A stretch of 64,000 nucleotides of DNA, taken from Sulfobacillus sp. (GTDB taxonomy: Bacteria > Bacillota > Sulfobacillia > Sulfobacillales > Sulfobacillaceae). Shown here in pieces: positions 35,053 through 44,403 of this stretch. The stretch lies in contig DAIDDL010000001.1 in the NCBI GenBank assembly GCA_027309085.1, positions 1 through 64,000 of the forward strand, in the 5' to 3' direction. Position 1 is the first letter of the stretch. Each line of letters begins with the position of its first letter. Both the position numbers and the translations under genes were made by a program. The notes beneath the pieces were generated by a model. The model worked only from the letters and a program-made list of their open reading frames with translations, had not been told where the DNA came from and ran no database searches.

Positions 35053-35276
35053 TTTGCATACCCTCCTAACACGGTTTACTACCATTGTAACCATTGCCGG
35101 GCCGGCTGGCTTGGTGAATGTGCCTTCCCGCAGAGAAGGTTTTCGCCATCATTCCGCCGTTTTTCACCAAGGCATCTGCTGGCCCATGCGGGGTTTGATG
35201 GCGCCTGGGCCCGTTTTTCCCAAGGTGCCAGGTGAGGCTCCGCCATCTCGACAAAACGCGGCGTGATGCCGGGTAG

Positions 35277-35330
35277 ACAGGAAAAGCACTGGCGGCGGGT
35301 GGGGACTGTCCGCTCCAGTGCTTTTCCTGT
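35277..35330 (-). terminator. Terminator of the quinol oxidase operon
   Basis: Perfect 16-bp stem (ACAGGAAAAGCACTGG and CCAGTGCTTTTCCTGT) with a 22-nt GC-rich loop, 18 nt beyond the last gene of the operon. Confidence 0.65.
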
Positions 35331-35347
35331 TGTCCTGCCCTCTCATG

Positions 35348-35782
35348 TCAGCCGGGTTCAGCCGGGGACGCACATGTGCCCCCAGCCGAAATGCGCAGAT
35401 GTTCCAGTTCCTGAACATTATGCGTGTCGAGCAGAATCGACAGCGCTTCGAGACGGGTCATTACCAGAGCCGAGACCGTGTCTTCACGTTCGAGTGCCGT
35501 GCGGGCTTCCGTGACCCATTGCGCCATCAGGTCATGGTCGCGGTGCAGGGCGCTCATGGCGGGGATGTGGCGGTACAATTCAGCCTCTTCGGCCTGCGCG
35601 TGCCACAGTTCCCGCTCACTCCAGATAGCTAAGATCGCTCCTGCCAATTCATACGCTTCACTGTGGCGTCCGGCCTGCAGTGAGCTGCGCAACAGGCGCA
35701 TGGCCGCATCGAGGTCGGCTGTCACAGAGTTGTGGATCGCTTGGTGGGTTTCCACCTTTGCTAATCCGCAGAGGCTTGACAT
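35348..35782 (-). CDS. Hemerythrin-like four-helix protein
   Basis: 144 residues from ATG 35782 (AAAGGATGG upstream). All-helical, with metal-ligand-like spacing: ERELWHAQAEEAELY (His and Glu), LHRDHDLM (His and Asp-His) and LLDTHNVQELEHL (His and Glu). This is the order of a hemerythrin-type di-iron site, though the exact spacing is not canonical. Last gene of the quinol oxidase operon, 38 nt after subunit IV. A role in O2 or NO handling would be logical but is inference. Confidence 0.5.
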   Translation of the reverse strand: MSSLCGLAKVETHQAIHNSVTADLDAAMRLLRSSLQAGRHSEAYELAGAILAIWSERELWHAQAEEAELYRHIPAMSALHRDHDLMAQWVTEARTALEREDTVSALVMTRLEALSILLDTHNVQELEHLRISAGGTCASPAEPG

Positions 35783-35820
35783 GGCAGGCCATCCTTTCTG
35801 GGCAGCTGCGCCCCGGGGGG

Positions 35821-36231
35821 TCATGACACCCCGGACTTAAAGGTCATGATCCACATCGACATCCCGACAAGCCCTATCGCAATCACAATGCCCAGTCCCA
35901 GGGTCACAATGTGCCATGTAGACCCACGGCTTTCCCGCAGGTGCATGAAAATCCCCAGCTGCAGCGCCGCTTGCCCGACCGCCAAAACGAGGATGACCAC
36001 GAGAAGGCCGAAGGCCGGCAAAATGTGGTCGACGACCGCGAGCAGGGCGGCGATGGTCAGGAGCAGGGAACCGACGTAGCCAAAAATCTGCAGCCACGGG
36101 AATCCGTCTGATTCAAAGTGGGGGGCCAAGAACCGGGCTTCCACCTCGTCGCCGTTCCCGGTGGGGCCGTTCGGCGAAATGGCAATAACCTTGTGCCTTT
36201 TGTTATCCCCGTTGTTGAACATGATTGTCAT
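35821..36231 (-). CDS. qoxD: Quinol oxidase subunit IV
   Basis: 136 residues with three membrane helices (WLQIFGYVGSLLLTIAALLA, FGLLVVILVLAVGQAALQLG and IVTLGLGIVIAIGLVGMSMW) and the QAALQLGIFMHL segment of the CyoD/QoxD small subunit. It follows subunit III by 25 nt on the minus strand. The N-terminal 45 residues are longer and more polar than in typical QoxD. Confidence 0.8.
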   Translation of the reverse strand: MTIMFNNGDNKRHKVIAISPNGPTGNGDEVEARFLAPHFESDGFPWLQIFGYVGSLLLTIAALLAVVDHILPAFGLLVVILVLAVGQAALQLGIFMHLRESRGSTWHIVTLGLGIVIAIGLVGMSMWIMTFKSGVS

Positions 36232-36256
36232 CCTCCCTTTGAGACGCGCTTGCGGC

Positions 36257-36874
36257 CTAGATCTTTCCGCTCAGGTACACGACCGTAAAAATGAAGACCC
36301 AGATGATGTCGAGAAAGTGCCAGTACAGGGCGAACATGTACATTTTACGGGTCGTGACCGTGGTCAGACCACGGCCCATCAGCTGGATAATGAGGGTAAT
36401 CGCCCACAGAATGCCGAATGTCACATGGGCGCCATGCGTGCCGACCAAGGTGAAGAAGGCGGACAGAAAGGCGCTGTGGTGCCAGGAGTCTCCCATCGCG
36501 ATATAGGACACAAACTCCCGGACCTCCGTGGTGACGAATCCTACGCCCAAGAGAAGGGTGACCGCCAGCCAGATGATGGTGCCGCGCTTGTGGTTGCGGC
36601 GCATCTGGTAGACGGCAAGCCCGCAGGTGAAGCTGCTCGTGAGCAGCAGCAGCGTCTCGACAACGGCGGGACCCAGTTTGAACAGCTGGTCCGGAGAAGG
36701 GCCTTGCATGCCCACGCGGCTCTGGTACACCGCATAGACGGCGAATAGACTGGCGAACAGGAGAAGGTCTGTCGCAAGGAATGACCAGAATCCCAGGATC
36801 TTCAGACTTTCATGATTGTCCGTAAATTCTAAGGGCAGCTTGGCGGTTGAATCGGGTTCGACGGGTAAATTCAT
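36257..36874 (-). CDS. qoxC: Quinol oxidase subunit III
   Basis: 205 residues, five membrane helices as in CyoC/QoxC. Landmarks: LGFWSFLATDLLLFASLFAV, the Glu-containing GFVTTEVREFVSYIA, SAFFTLVGTHGAHVTFG and the final YWHFLDIIWVFIFTVVYL. ATG 36874 overlaps the end of subunit I by 4 nt, so translation is coupled. Part of the aa3/bo3-type terminal oxidase. Confidence 0.93.
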   Translation of the reverse strand: MNLPVEPDSTAKLPLEFTDNHESLKILGFWSFLATDLLLFASLFAVYAVYQSRVGMQGPSPDQLFKLGPAVVETLLLLTSSFTCGLAVYQMRRNHKRGTIIWLAVTLLLGVGFVTTEVREFVSYIAMGDSWHHSAFLSAFFTLVGTHGAHVTFGILWAITLIIQLMGRGLTTVTTRKMYMFALYWHFLDIIWVFIFTVVYLSGKI

Positions 36875-38850
36875 CCTTGTAACCTCCCGAATGCAGATTC
36901 CGTGTTCTGGATTTCCTGACGCGGCACTTCTTTGTGGTCATCGTAGTCGAAGGTTCCCACCAACATGCAGACGACGAATCCCAAGAATCCGGCACCGGCA
37001 ATCCACCACCAGGAGAACACCATGCCTACTGAAAAGACGAAGAAGCTGAGTCCCATCAGAAACGGAATGCCCGAGGATTTGGGCAGTTCAATGTCGGTGA
37101 TTTCCTGGGGTTTGATTTGCACCACATTGGTTTTTTGCTCCTGTTTCATGGCCCACCAGGCATCACGGTCGGTCACCACGGGAATGCGCGCAAAGTTGTA
37201 CTCTGGTGCCGGCGAAGGTGTCGACCACTCCAGAGTGCGCCCGTTCCAGGGATCGCCTGTGACATCAATTTCTCCATGAATCTGGCTCCAGACGAAGTTG
37301 TACACCATGACCACAAATCCGGCTCCCATGACGAAGGCTCCAATGGTGGATATCAGGTTCAGGCTGCTCCACCCGAAACCGTGGGAATAGGTGTACATGC
37401 GGCGTGTCATGCCCATAAAGCCCAGAGCGTACTGGGGCATAAAGGTGAGCCAGAAGCCGAGGAAGAAGAGCCAGAAGGCCCACTTGCCCTGACGCTCATT
37501 GAGCAGCCGCCCGGTGACTTTGGGCCACCAGTAGTAGACGCCGGACATCAGCCCGAAGACCGTGCCGCCGATGATGACATTGTGGAAGTGGGCAATCAGG
37601 AAGTAGCTGTTATGGAACTGGTAGTCGCCCGGCACCGCTCCCAGCATAACGCCGGTGGCGCCGCCCACGACAAAAGTGGGAATAAAGGCCAGAGCCCACA
37701 TCATGGCCACTGTCATCTTGATGCGCCCGTTCCACATCGTGAAGATCCAGTTAAAAATTTTAATGCCGGTGGGAATCGCGATCAAGATGGTGGAAAGGCC
37801 GAAGAACACGTTGACGGCGGCGCCAGCCCCCATCGTGAAGAAGTGGTGAACCCAGGTGCCGTAGCTCAGGAAGGTGATGGCGAGCACGGAATACACCATG
37901 GTCGAATACCCGAATAGTTTCTTGCGGGAAAATGTCGCGACCACTTCGGAAAAAATGCCGAAGGAGGGGAGAACCAAAATGTACACTTCGGGGTGTCCGA
38001 AGAGCCAAAATAGGTTCACATACATCATCGGCATGCCCCCGCGCCCTATAGTGAAGAAGGCCGTGCCGAACAGGCGGTCAAACAGCGTCAGAACCATGGC
38101 CACGGTCAGGGGAGGGAAGGCAAACAGAATCAGGACCGACGTCACCAGGGTAGTCCAGGCGAACATAGGCATCCGCATCAGGGTCATTCCGGGCGCCCTC
38201 ATACGCAAGATGGTCACCAGGAAGTTGATGCCGGTGGCCGTCGTGCCGAGTCCGGTCACCACCAGCGCCATCAGGTAGTAGTTTTGACCGACTCCGGGAT
38301 TAAAGGCCAGCTCGGTCAGTGGAGGGTAGGCGGTCCATCCCGCATTGGGCGACCCGCCGATGACAAACGATATATTGAACAGGAACGCTGCGAAGGCAAA
38401 CAGCCAGAAGCTGATGGCGTTGAGCCGGGGGAAGGCGACATCGCGCGACCCGATCATCAGCGGGATGGCGATATTGAACATGGCGAAAATCAACGGCATG
38501 GCCATGAAAAATATCATGATGGTTCCGTGGGTGGTAAAAATTTCATCGTAATGCAGGGGGCCGAGGAGGTGATTGTTGGGGACGGCAAGCTGGGCCCGCA
38601 GCAGCAGAGCGTCTGTGCCGCCCCGGAAGAGCATGGTGACGGCCGCAATGAGGTACATGATGCCGATTTTCTTGTGGTCGACCGTTGTCAGCCACTCCCG
38701 CCATAAATATTTCCAGCGGTGCCAGCGAGTCAGGTAGAAGATAATGGCGGCGGATGCCAGGATAATCAGCACGTCGGCGCTCAGTTCCATGTTGCGGGTG
38801 GTGCTGGGCGGGAACAGCAGTGCGAGAAGAGATGACATGAATGTGTCCAC
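36871..38850 (-). CDS. qoxB: Quinol oxidase subunit I
   Basis: 659 residues, heme-copper oxidase of the CyoB/QoxB type with about 14-15 membrane helices. Heme and CuB ligands are present: HGTIMIFF, GHPEVYILVLPSFGI (His and the cross-linked Tyr), the HHFF pair and AHFHNVIIGG. The C-terminal WNGRTLEWSTPSPAPEYNFA is typical of quinol oxidases and caa3-like enzymes. Second gene of a II-I-III-IV operon. The protein pumps protons and reduces O2 to water. Confidence 0.95.
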   Translation of the reverse strand: MDTFMSSLLALLFPPSTTRNMELSADVLIILASAAIIFYLTRWHRWKYLWREWLTTVDHKKIGIMYLIAAVTMLFRGGTDALLLRAQLAVPNNHLLGPLHYDEIFTTHGTIMIFFMAMPLIFAMFNIAIPLMIGSRDVAFPRLNAISFWLFAFAAFLFNISFVIGGSPNAGWTAYPPLTELAFNPGVGQNYYLMALVVTGLGTTATGINFLVTILRMRAPGMTLMRMPMFAWTTLVTSVLILFAFPPLTVAMVLTLFDRLFGTAFFTIGRGGMPMMYVNLFWLFGHPEVYILVLPSFGIFSEVVATFSRKKLFGYSTMVYSVLAITFLSYGTWVHHFFTMGAGAAVNVFFGLSTILIAIPTGIKIFNWIFTMWNGRIKMTVAMMWALAFIPTFVVGGATGVMLGAVPGDYQFHNSYFLIAHFHNVIIGGTVFGLMSGVYYWWPKVTGRLLNERQGKWAFWLFFLGFWLTFMPQYALGFMGMTRRMYTYSHGFGWSSLNLISTIGAFVMGAGFVVMVYNFVWSQIHGEIDVTGDPWNGRTLEWSTPSPAPEYNFARIPVVTDRDAWWAMKQEQKTNVVQIKPQEITDIELPKSSGIPFLMGLSFFVFSVGMVFSWWWIAGAGFLGFVVCMLVGTFDYDDHKEVPRQEIQNTESAFGRLQG

Positions 38851-38883
38851 CTTTCTGTCAAAAATGCCTCAGGGGCTCCACCG

Positions 38884-39768
38884 TTACTTCGGAGTCGGCT
38901 GCATTTCCATATACATTCCGCCTTCCAGCGTAAATCCGTGGGTTTCCGCGGGGAATGTGGCGGCAGGATAAGCTGAGTAGTAGCGGGGCGCAATCCAGTT
39001 GAACTTCAGAAGCTGGCGGTAATCGGCCATGGTCATTTTAGGCTGGGTCGTTTTCACATTCCTGACCCAGGCATTGAAAGTGGACGCGGGGACTGCATGC
39101 ACATTAAACGTCATATGCACAAACCCTGAACCCGAGAAATTTCCGCTGCGTCCCCAGTATAGGCCGGGCTTGCTGGCTTCTAGCCACAAAGGCAGCACCT
39201 CGCTGGGCATGGTGTATTCCATGCCTCCGAGCTGGGGCACCCAGAAGGTGTTCATGGGCGAGTCTGCGGTGAGCTCAAACAGTACAGGCCGGTTGGTCGG
39301 GACATCGATATAGTTTACGGTCGCGATGTGCTGGCTGGGATATTCAAACAGCCATTTCCAGTCCAGGGAGGTGACGTCAATCACGATGGGAGACTTGCCT
39401 TTGGGGACATGGGCTAGCGCGAATGTCTTGTTCCATGTCGGCACGGCAATAATGACGGCGGCAACGACGGATACGGCGATGACGCCGAGCTCCAGCTTTT
39501 TGTTGTGGTCCCACAGGGGGCGGTAGGGAGCTTTGTTGCCCGGCGTGTCGCGGAACCGGACGAGCGCGATGCCAAAGAGAACCCAAACAATAAGGATAAT
39601 CACTATCATTGTCGCGGCTGTAATTTCAATAAGATTCAGCTCACTGGCGGCCACCGGACCGGCAGGATGCAACAAGACAAAGTCATTGCCGCAGCCAGAG
39701 ACTGACAAGCCGATAGCCAGTGCCATGAAAATAAAGCGAATCGCTCTCTTCGAGCGCTTAAAGGACAT
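38884..39768 (-). CDS. qoxA: Quinol oxidase subunit II, lipoprotein
   Basis: 294 residues from ATG 39768 (AAAGGAG nine nt upstream). Lipoprotein signal with lipobox LSVSGCG, two membrane helices (MIVIILIVWVLFGIALV and ELGVIAVSVVAAVIIAVP) and a periplasmic cupredoxin domain (VTSLDWKWLFEYPSQHIATV, SPMNTFWVPQLGGMEYTM, FSGSGFVHMTFNVHAV). The CuA cysteines are absent, so electrons come from quinol rather than cytochrome c. First gene of the operon, with a promoter candidate about 200 nt upstream. Confidence 0.93.
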   Translation of the reverse strand: MSFKRSKRAIRFIFMALAIGLSVSGCGNDFVLLHPAGPVAASELNLIEITAATMIVIILIVWVLFGIALVRFRDTPGNKAPYRPLWDHNKKLELGVIAVSVVAAVIIAVPTWNKTFALAHVPKGKSPIVIDVTSLDWKWLFEYPSQHIATVNYIDVPTNRPVLFELTADSPMNTFWVPQLGGMEYTMPSEVLPLWLEASKPGLYWGRSGNFSGSGFVHMTFNVHAVPASTFNAWVRNVKTTQPKMTMADYRQLLKFNWIAPRYYSAYPAATFPAETHGFTLEGGMYMEMQPTPK

Positions 39769-39970
39769 CGGGAACAACTCCTTTATACAGTCGTTGTTGT
39801 GAAAGCGAATACTAGCAACCCCAAGAAAATAGCGAAAAGTAAGTCATTAAATAGATTAACTCACGCAGCGCAACGTCCGCTTGGAATAAACATTTTGGGT
39901 CTGCGGACAGCCTCAGCTCAAAACAGTCATGCAATAGGTGTTAATCACCAAGTGAGTAAACTTCGTTATG

Positions 39971-39999
39971 AGTATAATGCAGTTAAATAATGAGATCAA
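39971..39999 (-). promoter_or_regulatory. Promoter candidate of the quinol oxidase operon
   Basis: On the minus strand TTGATC, 17 nt, TATACT. It gives a leader of about 190 nt before the subunit II start. Confidence 0.45.
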
Positions 40000-40486
40000 G
40001 AAGTTAAAAGAGGATACAGCAATTATAGTTGCTTATATGTACTGATGTTGGTCGATATATTGACGGATTTGTCGGTTAATTAACCAGATCCTTGACTTTA
40101 TGGAATAACAAGATCGGACATTTAGATGTGGAGTTAAACGAAAAAGGAACAGCCATTTCGCGTCTAAAAGCGGCTTTAGGGGGAGGATGAATGATTCAGA
40201 CTGCTGCACTAGGGGTGGGGAGTGCGGGGGGAACGTTCCATTTCGTGGAGTGGGTGTGAGCGATTTCGGACACGTCCGGTCCCCGGAAATATTCACGGGG
40301 CCCTCACCCTAAGGAGTCATGCGTCGACCGGGGGGAAGGTCTTTGGAAGGTTCGGGATCTTCGTGACCAAGAAGCGGCAATAGAGCGCGGTGGGGTGGCC
40401 GTGTTAAGATAACAGGGAATCCAGGGCCGCATGGACCTGCAGAAGTGAAAGAGTGCGCCGCCGCGTGCTGTAAAAGGAGGATCGGC
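40000..40486. other. Intergenic region, nothing recognised
   Basis: AT-rich first half, GC-rich second half. Short frames only. AAAAGGAGG before 40487 belongs to the next gene. Confidence 0.4.
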
Positions 40487-40837
40487 ATGGAAAAAGATAT
40501 TTCCCAGTTGTTGTCGCTGGTGCTTCCGGATGAGCGGACTGTGGGGGAACCTTACTGGGCGATTATGGAGTCGGTCCCGGCGGATGGCAAGCTGACAGGG
40601 AAATTTTGGACGCTAACCCAATCGGGGCGCATGGTGGTGCCTCTCTTTGGCCGTGCGGAGGACGCGTCGTCAGTTTGCTCAATGCTGCCTGCCCGCCAGA
40701 ACATGGTCGTCAGGGGAATCACGAGGAGACACTTGCAATTTCTCCGCCGCCGCCCTCCCCAGGGCGCTGAGCTGGGAGTGGTCAATGCCTTGTCTCCTAC
40801 GGGCGAGTTGACCTTGGCTTTGCTGCCGCCAGTATAG
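40487..40837 (+). CDS. Hypothetical protein
   Basis: 116 residues from ATG 40487 with AAAAGGAGGATCGGC before it. Soluble, mixed alpha/beta look (EPYWAIMESVPADGKLTGKF, GRMVVPLFGRAEDASSV). No family recognised. It lies upstream of the winged-helix regulator on the same strand with 318 nt between, in which a minus-strand frame is not convincing. Confidence 0.5.
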   Translation: MEKDISQLLSLVLPDERTVGEPYWAIMESVPADGKLTGKFWTLTQSGRMVVPLFGRAEDASSVCSMLPARQNMVVRGITRRHLQFLRRRPPQGAELGVVNALSPTGELTLALLPPV

Positions 40838-41155
40838 AGACACAGCCGTAGAAATTTGGCCACGGGACTGCCGGGGTGAGCATTGGCCATTCGCGGACAG
40901 GGGTCCTGCATTTTAGGGACCCGCCTTCCTTTCCTCTGCCCGGCCCGGCGAAAAGAGGTGCGACCAGACGCAGTGTGTTGGAAATCACTCCTTAAACCTC
41001 CGGAACACTGAAACGTGATATTAATGCATTCTTCATAATGGCGACACCGCGCCTTAACGATGGCGCGGGATAATGGGCATGCCGCTTCACGATCTGCCTG
41101 CTGCCTGGAAACAGGGGGGCAGGTCTGGCAGAGATCCGTTAGGAGGAATTCACCG
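40838..41155. other. Intergenic, nothing recognised
   Basis: Separates two plus-strand genes. No clear terminator. TTAGGAGGAATTCACCG before 41156 is the ribosome-binding site of the regulator. Confidence 0.4.
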
Positions 41156-41740
41156 GTGCGCCTCATCGGTTTAGTCGCCAATGATCCGGAAAAATGGAAA
41201 CAGGATGTGCGGTGTCCGGTGCGCTGGAAAGAGTTGTCGTCGGTGCACCAGGTTTTCGAAGTTCTGCGCAGCCAGACGGTGGACGTGCTGGCCCTGGAAC
41301 TGAAATGGTTTGAGGATACGGCCTGGATGGCCGCCATACTGGAGCAAAGCTGGACAACGCCGGTGGGCATCGTGCTGCTGGTCGAGTACGAGCAGCGCCA
41401 GTGGCTTCCCGTAGCCCGCAAGGATTTTTCGGCGGAATTGTGCTTGCCGGAAGCATTTGGCTGCGTGCGTATAGATATCGAGCACCACACGGTATGGCAC
41501 CAGGGGCGCGAACTCTCCCTTCCTTGGCGGGCTGCGGAGCTCTTAGCCGTGCTGGGCCAGCGTCCCGGGATTCCTGTCACTCTGAACGCGGTCAACCAAG
41601 TGTCGGCCGAGATTGGCTGGCCGACTTGGACAGAATCCACCACGAAAGTGGCTGTCCACCAGATCCGCCGTACTCTGGGAGAGTCCCATGTGGAAACCAT
41701 CAGGCGGCACGGATATCTATTTGCGCCTTGCCAGCTCTGA
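41156..41740 (+). CDS. OmpR-type winged-helix DNA-binding protein
   Basis: 194 residues from GTG 41156, chosen for the AGGAGG just upstream. The C-terminal 90 residues look like an OmpR/PhoB effector domain: IDIEHHTVWHQGRELSLPWR, AAELLAVLGQRPGIPVTLNA and TTKVAVHQIRRTLGESHVET with the final IRRHGYLFAP wing. The N-terminal 95 residues (LIGLVANDPEKWKQDV onward) resemble a receiver fold in outline but lack the obvious phosphoacceptor Asp and Lys set, so it may be an atypical, unphosphorylated regulator. No histidine kinase nearby. Confidence 0.7.
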   Translation: MRLIGLVANDPEKWKQDVRCPVRWKELSSVHQVFEVLRSQTVDVLALELKWFEDTAWMAAILEQSWTTPVGIVLLVEYEQRQWLPVARKDFSAELCLPEAFGCVRIDIEHHTVWHQGRELSLPWRAAELLAVLGQRPGIPVTLNAVNQVSAEIGWPTWTESTTKVAVHQIRRTLGESHVETIRRHGYLFAPCQL

Positions 41741-41873
41741 TGCTGCCCGCCAGATATTTAACACAATCATCACCCGAGGTTAACCGGGAGCACATGACGG
41801 GTTAATACATCCTTGCGACAATGAGTGCAGGCCTGCAGACACCGGCAGGCCAGACCGCAAGGGGGTCAGAGAT

Positions 41874-42629
41874 GTGGATCGCATCATCATAACCAATGAC
41901 GACGGATATCAGTCCATGGGAATTGAACTGCTTACCGAAATTGCCAGTGGGGCCCGCTACCAGGCGCATGTGGTCGCGCCGGAAGAGAATCACAGCGGGC
42001 GCGCGCACTCCATCAGCATGGGACCTTTGCACGTGCGGCGCATTGCAAGCCGTGGCGATCAGCGGTGGTTTGCAGTAAAAGGGACCCCGGTAGACTGCGT
42101 GCGCTTGGGGCTGTCCGAGTATTTCGCACACCGGCCGGTGTGCATCTTGTCGGGAATAAACTTGGGTTGGAACATGGGCCGGCACGTGATGGCCTCGGCG
42201 ACGGTGGCGGCGGCCAGGGAAGCGGCCGCCCACAAGGTGCCGGCGATTGCCTTCTCCGCGTCCCAGCACGGCTCGTGGGACCATGTAGCCCCAATGATCG
42301 TGCGCCACCTAGATGGCTGGATCGCCTATGCTGTCGCGCACCCTGGCGACTACCTGAACATTAACCTGCCGGAAGTTTCGGGAACGCAATGGCGCTGGAC
42401 GGCGCTAGATAGCCGTCCCGTCAGGATGCGCGTGTCGAGCGTCTCTCCCAACACCTTAGGCGACTGGGTGGAATTTGAGTGGGTGGATGAAGGCCCGGAT
42501 TATGAGCCCGGAGTCCTCTTGGACCGTGAGGCTGTGGCCAACGGCTATATTTCTGTGACGCTTCTCAGCGCGGGGCAAGACGATAGGGCGTCCCGCGATT
42601 TGGACAGCCAGGCTGCATCCGGATCCTGA
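41874..42629 (+). CDS. surE: SurE 5'/3'-nucleotidase
   Basis: 251 residues from GTG 41874 (AAGGGGG upstream). Metal-dependent phosphatase acting on nucleoside monophosphates. Family motifs are present: IITNDDGYQSMGIELL (metal ligands D8 and D9), VVAPEENHSGRAHSI, VKGTPVDCVRLGL and SGINLGWNMGRHVMASATVAAAREA. The C-terminal swapped tail is shorter than in Escherichia coli. Single gene ending at a strong terminator at 42734. Confidence 0.93.
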   Translation: MDRIIITNDDGYQSMGIELLTEIASGARYQAHVVAPEENHSGRAHSISMGPLHVRRIASRGDQRWFAVKGTPVDCVRLGLSEYFAHRPVCILSGINLGWNMGRHVMASATVAAAREAAAHKVPAIAFSASQHGSWDHVAPMIVRHLDGWIAYAVAHPGDYLNINLPEVSGTQWRWTALDSRPVRMRVSSVSPNTLGDWVEFEWVDEGPDYEPGVLLDREAVANGYISVTLLSAGQDDRASRDLDSQAASGS

Positions 42630-42733
42630 CAGTGAGCATATCTCGCGGCCGCAGTGCTGCGCTCGTGAGCGATGAAGAGGCTTTTCAGGGCGGATACAGC
42701 CATGGGCGGTCCGGGGTTCTGGGGGAGGTCGCT

Positions 42734-42755
42734 GCCGCCTGCGGGCGGCTTTTTT
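42734..42755 (+). terminator. Terminator after surE
   Basis: GCCGCC-TGCG-GGCGGC followed by TTTTTT. It also lies just beyond the end of the convergent oxidoreductase gene. Confidence 0.85.
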
Positions 42756-42773
42756 CATTGAGCGCCTGGCCGC

Positions 42774-44300
42774 TCATCTTTGGTGAATCCGCCGTCCGGC
42801 AATGGCCCGGGCGGCCAGAAATCCGCTTAAGGACGCGGAGAGGATGCCGGGCCCGGGAAACACCGTGTCGCCGGCCTGATACAGGTGGGGTTGGCGAGTG
42901 AAAGACCCGGGCAGTTTCCGGAAGCCGGCGGCAGTTAGGGGGACACCGCCTACGGCAAACTTGTGGAGGAACCGGTAATACGTCGCGGGGGTCGCGATGT
43001 GAAATTGGCTGGAGAGCTCGCGCAGGTGTGGGATGACCCGTTCGCAGGCTGCGGCGAGGCACCGGGCGACCTCCTGTTTCTGCGCGCGGTATGCGGCCTT
43101 GGCCATTCGCGGCTGCCAGTGCCGAATCTCAGTGTGGGCTGAAGCGGTCCACAAGATGTCTGCAGGGCCAGCGCAGAGTCCTCGGTGAAAACTGAGATAG
43201 ACAGCGCCTTGCAGATACTGTAAGCACTGAGGATCCGGCGGCAGCAGAATCTGGAAGGACCGGGGCAGATCCCGGACAATGGCTGCAGGGAGGCTGCGGC
43301 GGGAGATCACGCCATCGATGCGGAAAGCGCCTAATTCGTGCGGTCCAGGCGGGGAGGCGGAAGGCAGGCGGAGAATCCCGTCCGGACGGGACGGCAAAGG
43401 GCGCCCCGTCGCATTGATCAGTCGCGAGAACTGCTGTGGAGCTCCAGGACCGGCACTCACAGCCCACTGCCCGGTGGCGCGGCTCCACTGGCAGTTCCTG
43501 ACGACGGTGCGGTAGTGAATGGCGCCGCCTTCTTCCTCAATGCGTTCAGCCAGGGCCTGCGCCACGGGCTTCAATCCCCCTGGCACTCTGAAACTCCCTC
43601 TGCGGTACATGTCCAGGGCCACTGCCGCCATGAGTGCCGATGCATCCTGGCCTGTGGTCTGGATGCTGTCTATCAGGAGACCATCCAGCATTTGCTGGAA
43701 AGCCACTTTCTCGGCAGAATCCGCCCCATCGAGATGGTGCGCAGCCAGAACGGCGCGCCAAGGTTTGGCAAAATACCACAGCAGGCTGAACCATGACTGG
43801 GGGTGATCCCAAAGGGCGGCGGCTGCGGACCAGGCGTCGCCTAGAGACCGCACTGGCCACCGCGTGCGGGTTTGAGCCAGCGCATAGACGGCATCGGCCA
43901 TAATGCGGACGTGGCGCATCAGGCGGGAAACAGCAGGGGCAATGGTGGGGAAGCGGGCTACCCACTCGGCTTGCTGGGCGGACACGTCGGCATAGATGCC
44001 GACGACCCGGTCGTGCAGCACGACATCGAGCGGGTGGCGGAGAAGATGAACGGGCACAGTGATATTCAATTCCTCCAAAAGAGTCCGCAAAGCTCCCCGG
44101 CTTTCCATGCCGAACACCAGTGTGGCCCCGGTCGGAAAGCGGCAGTCTCCCAAGTCATAGTCGCTGGCGCACCCCCCTGGCCGGTCTGCCTTGTCAAACA
44201 CGTCCACGGCCCATCCTGCTCGGGCCAGAAAGGCTCCCGCTGTCAGACCCGCCAGTCCTCCCCCGACAATGCCCACTGTCTGTGGTGCCCGCAATCGCAT
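42774..44300 (-). CDS. FAD-dependent CrtI/phytoene desaturase-like oxidoreductase
   Basis: About 508 residues from ATG 44300 (a start at 44357 adds 19 residues without a Shine-Dalgarno, just after a TATAAT box). N-terminal FAD site [20 protein letters not shown] followed by [14 protein letters not shown]. The C-terminal block [20 protein letters not shown] is the second FAD-binding motif of the amine-oxidase/CrtI family. The middle is divergent. Relatives desaturate or isomerise carotenoids, or act on other lipids. No carotenoid genes are adjacent, so the substrate stays open. Confidence 0.75.
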   Translation of the reverse strand: MRLRAPQTVGIVGGGLAGLTAGAFLARAGWAVDVFDKADRPGGCASDYDLGDCRFPTGATLVFGMESRGALRTLLEELNITVPVHLLRHPLDVVLHDRVVGIYADVSAQQAEWVARFPTIAPAVSRLMRHVRIMADAVYALAQTRTRWPVRSLGDAWSAAAALWDHPQSWFSLLWYFAKPWRAVLAAHHLDGADSAEKVAFQQMLDGLLIDSIQTTGQDASALMAAVALDMYRRGSFRVPGGLKPVAQALAERIEEEGGAIHYRTVVRNCQWSRATGQWAVSAGPGAPQQFSRLINATGRPLPSRPDGILRLPSASPPGPHELGAFRIDGVISRRSLPAAIVRDLPRSFQILLPPDPQCLQYLQGAVYLSFHRGLCAGPADILWTASAHTEIRHWQPRMAKAAYRAQKQEVARCLAAACERVIPHLRELSSQFHIATPATYYRFLHKFAVGGVPLTAAGFRKLPGSFTRQPHLYQAGDTVFPGPGILSASLSGFLAARAIAGRRIHQR

Positions 44301-44403
44301 CCGCCCCGTTCCGTCCGGAAAATGTGTTGGCGTGGCAATATGCCATTGCCACTTCATTTTTCATTATACTGTGCGGGGGGCCGGGGCAGAAATCTGACTG
44401 CCG

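Noticed and set aside
40552-41700. 382-codon minus-strand frame
   Set aside because: Covers the winged-helix regulator and the hypothetical gene in antisense and has no recognisable fold; both plus-strand genes have strong Shine-Dalgarno sites.
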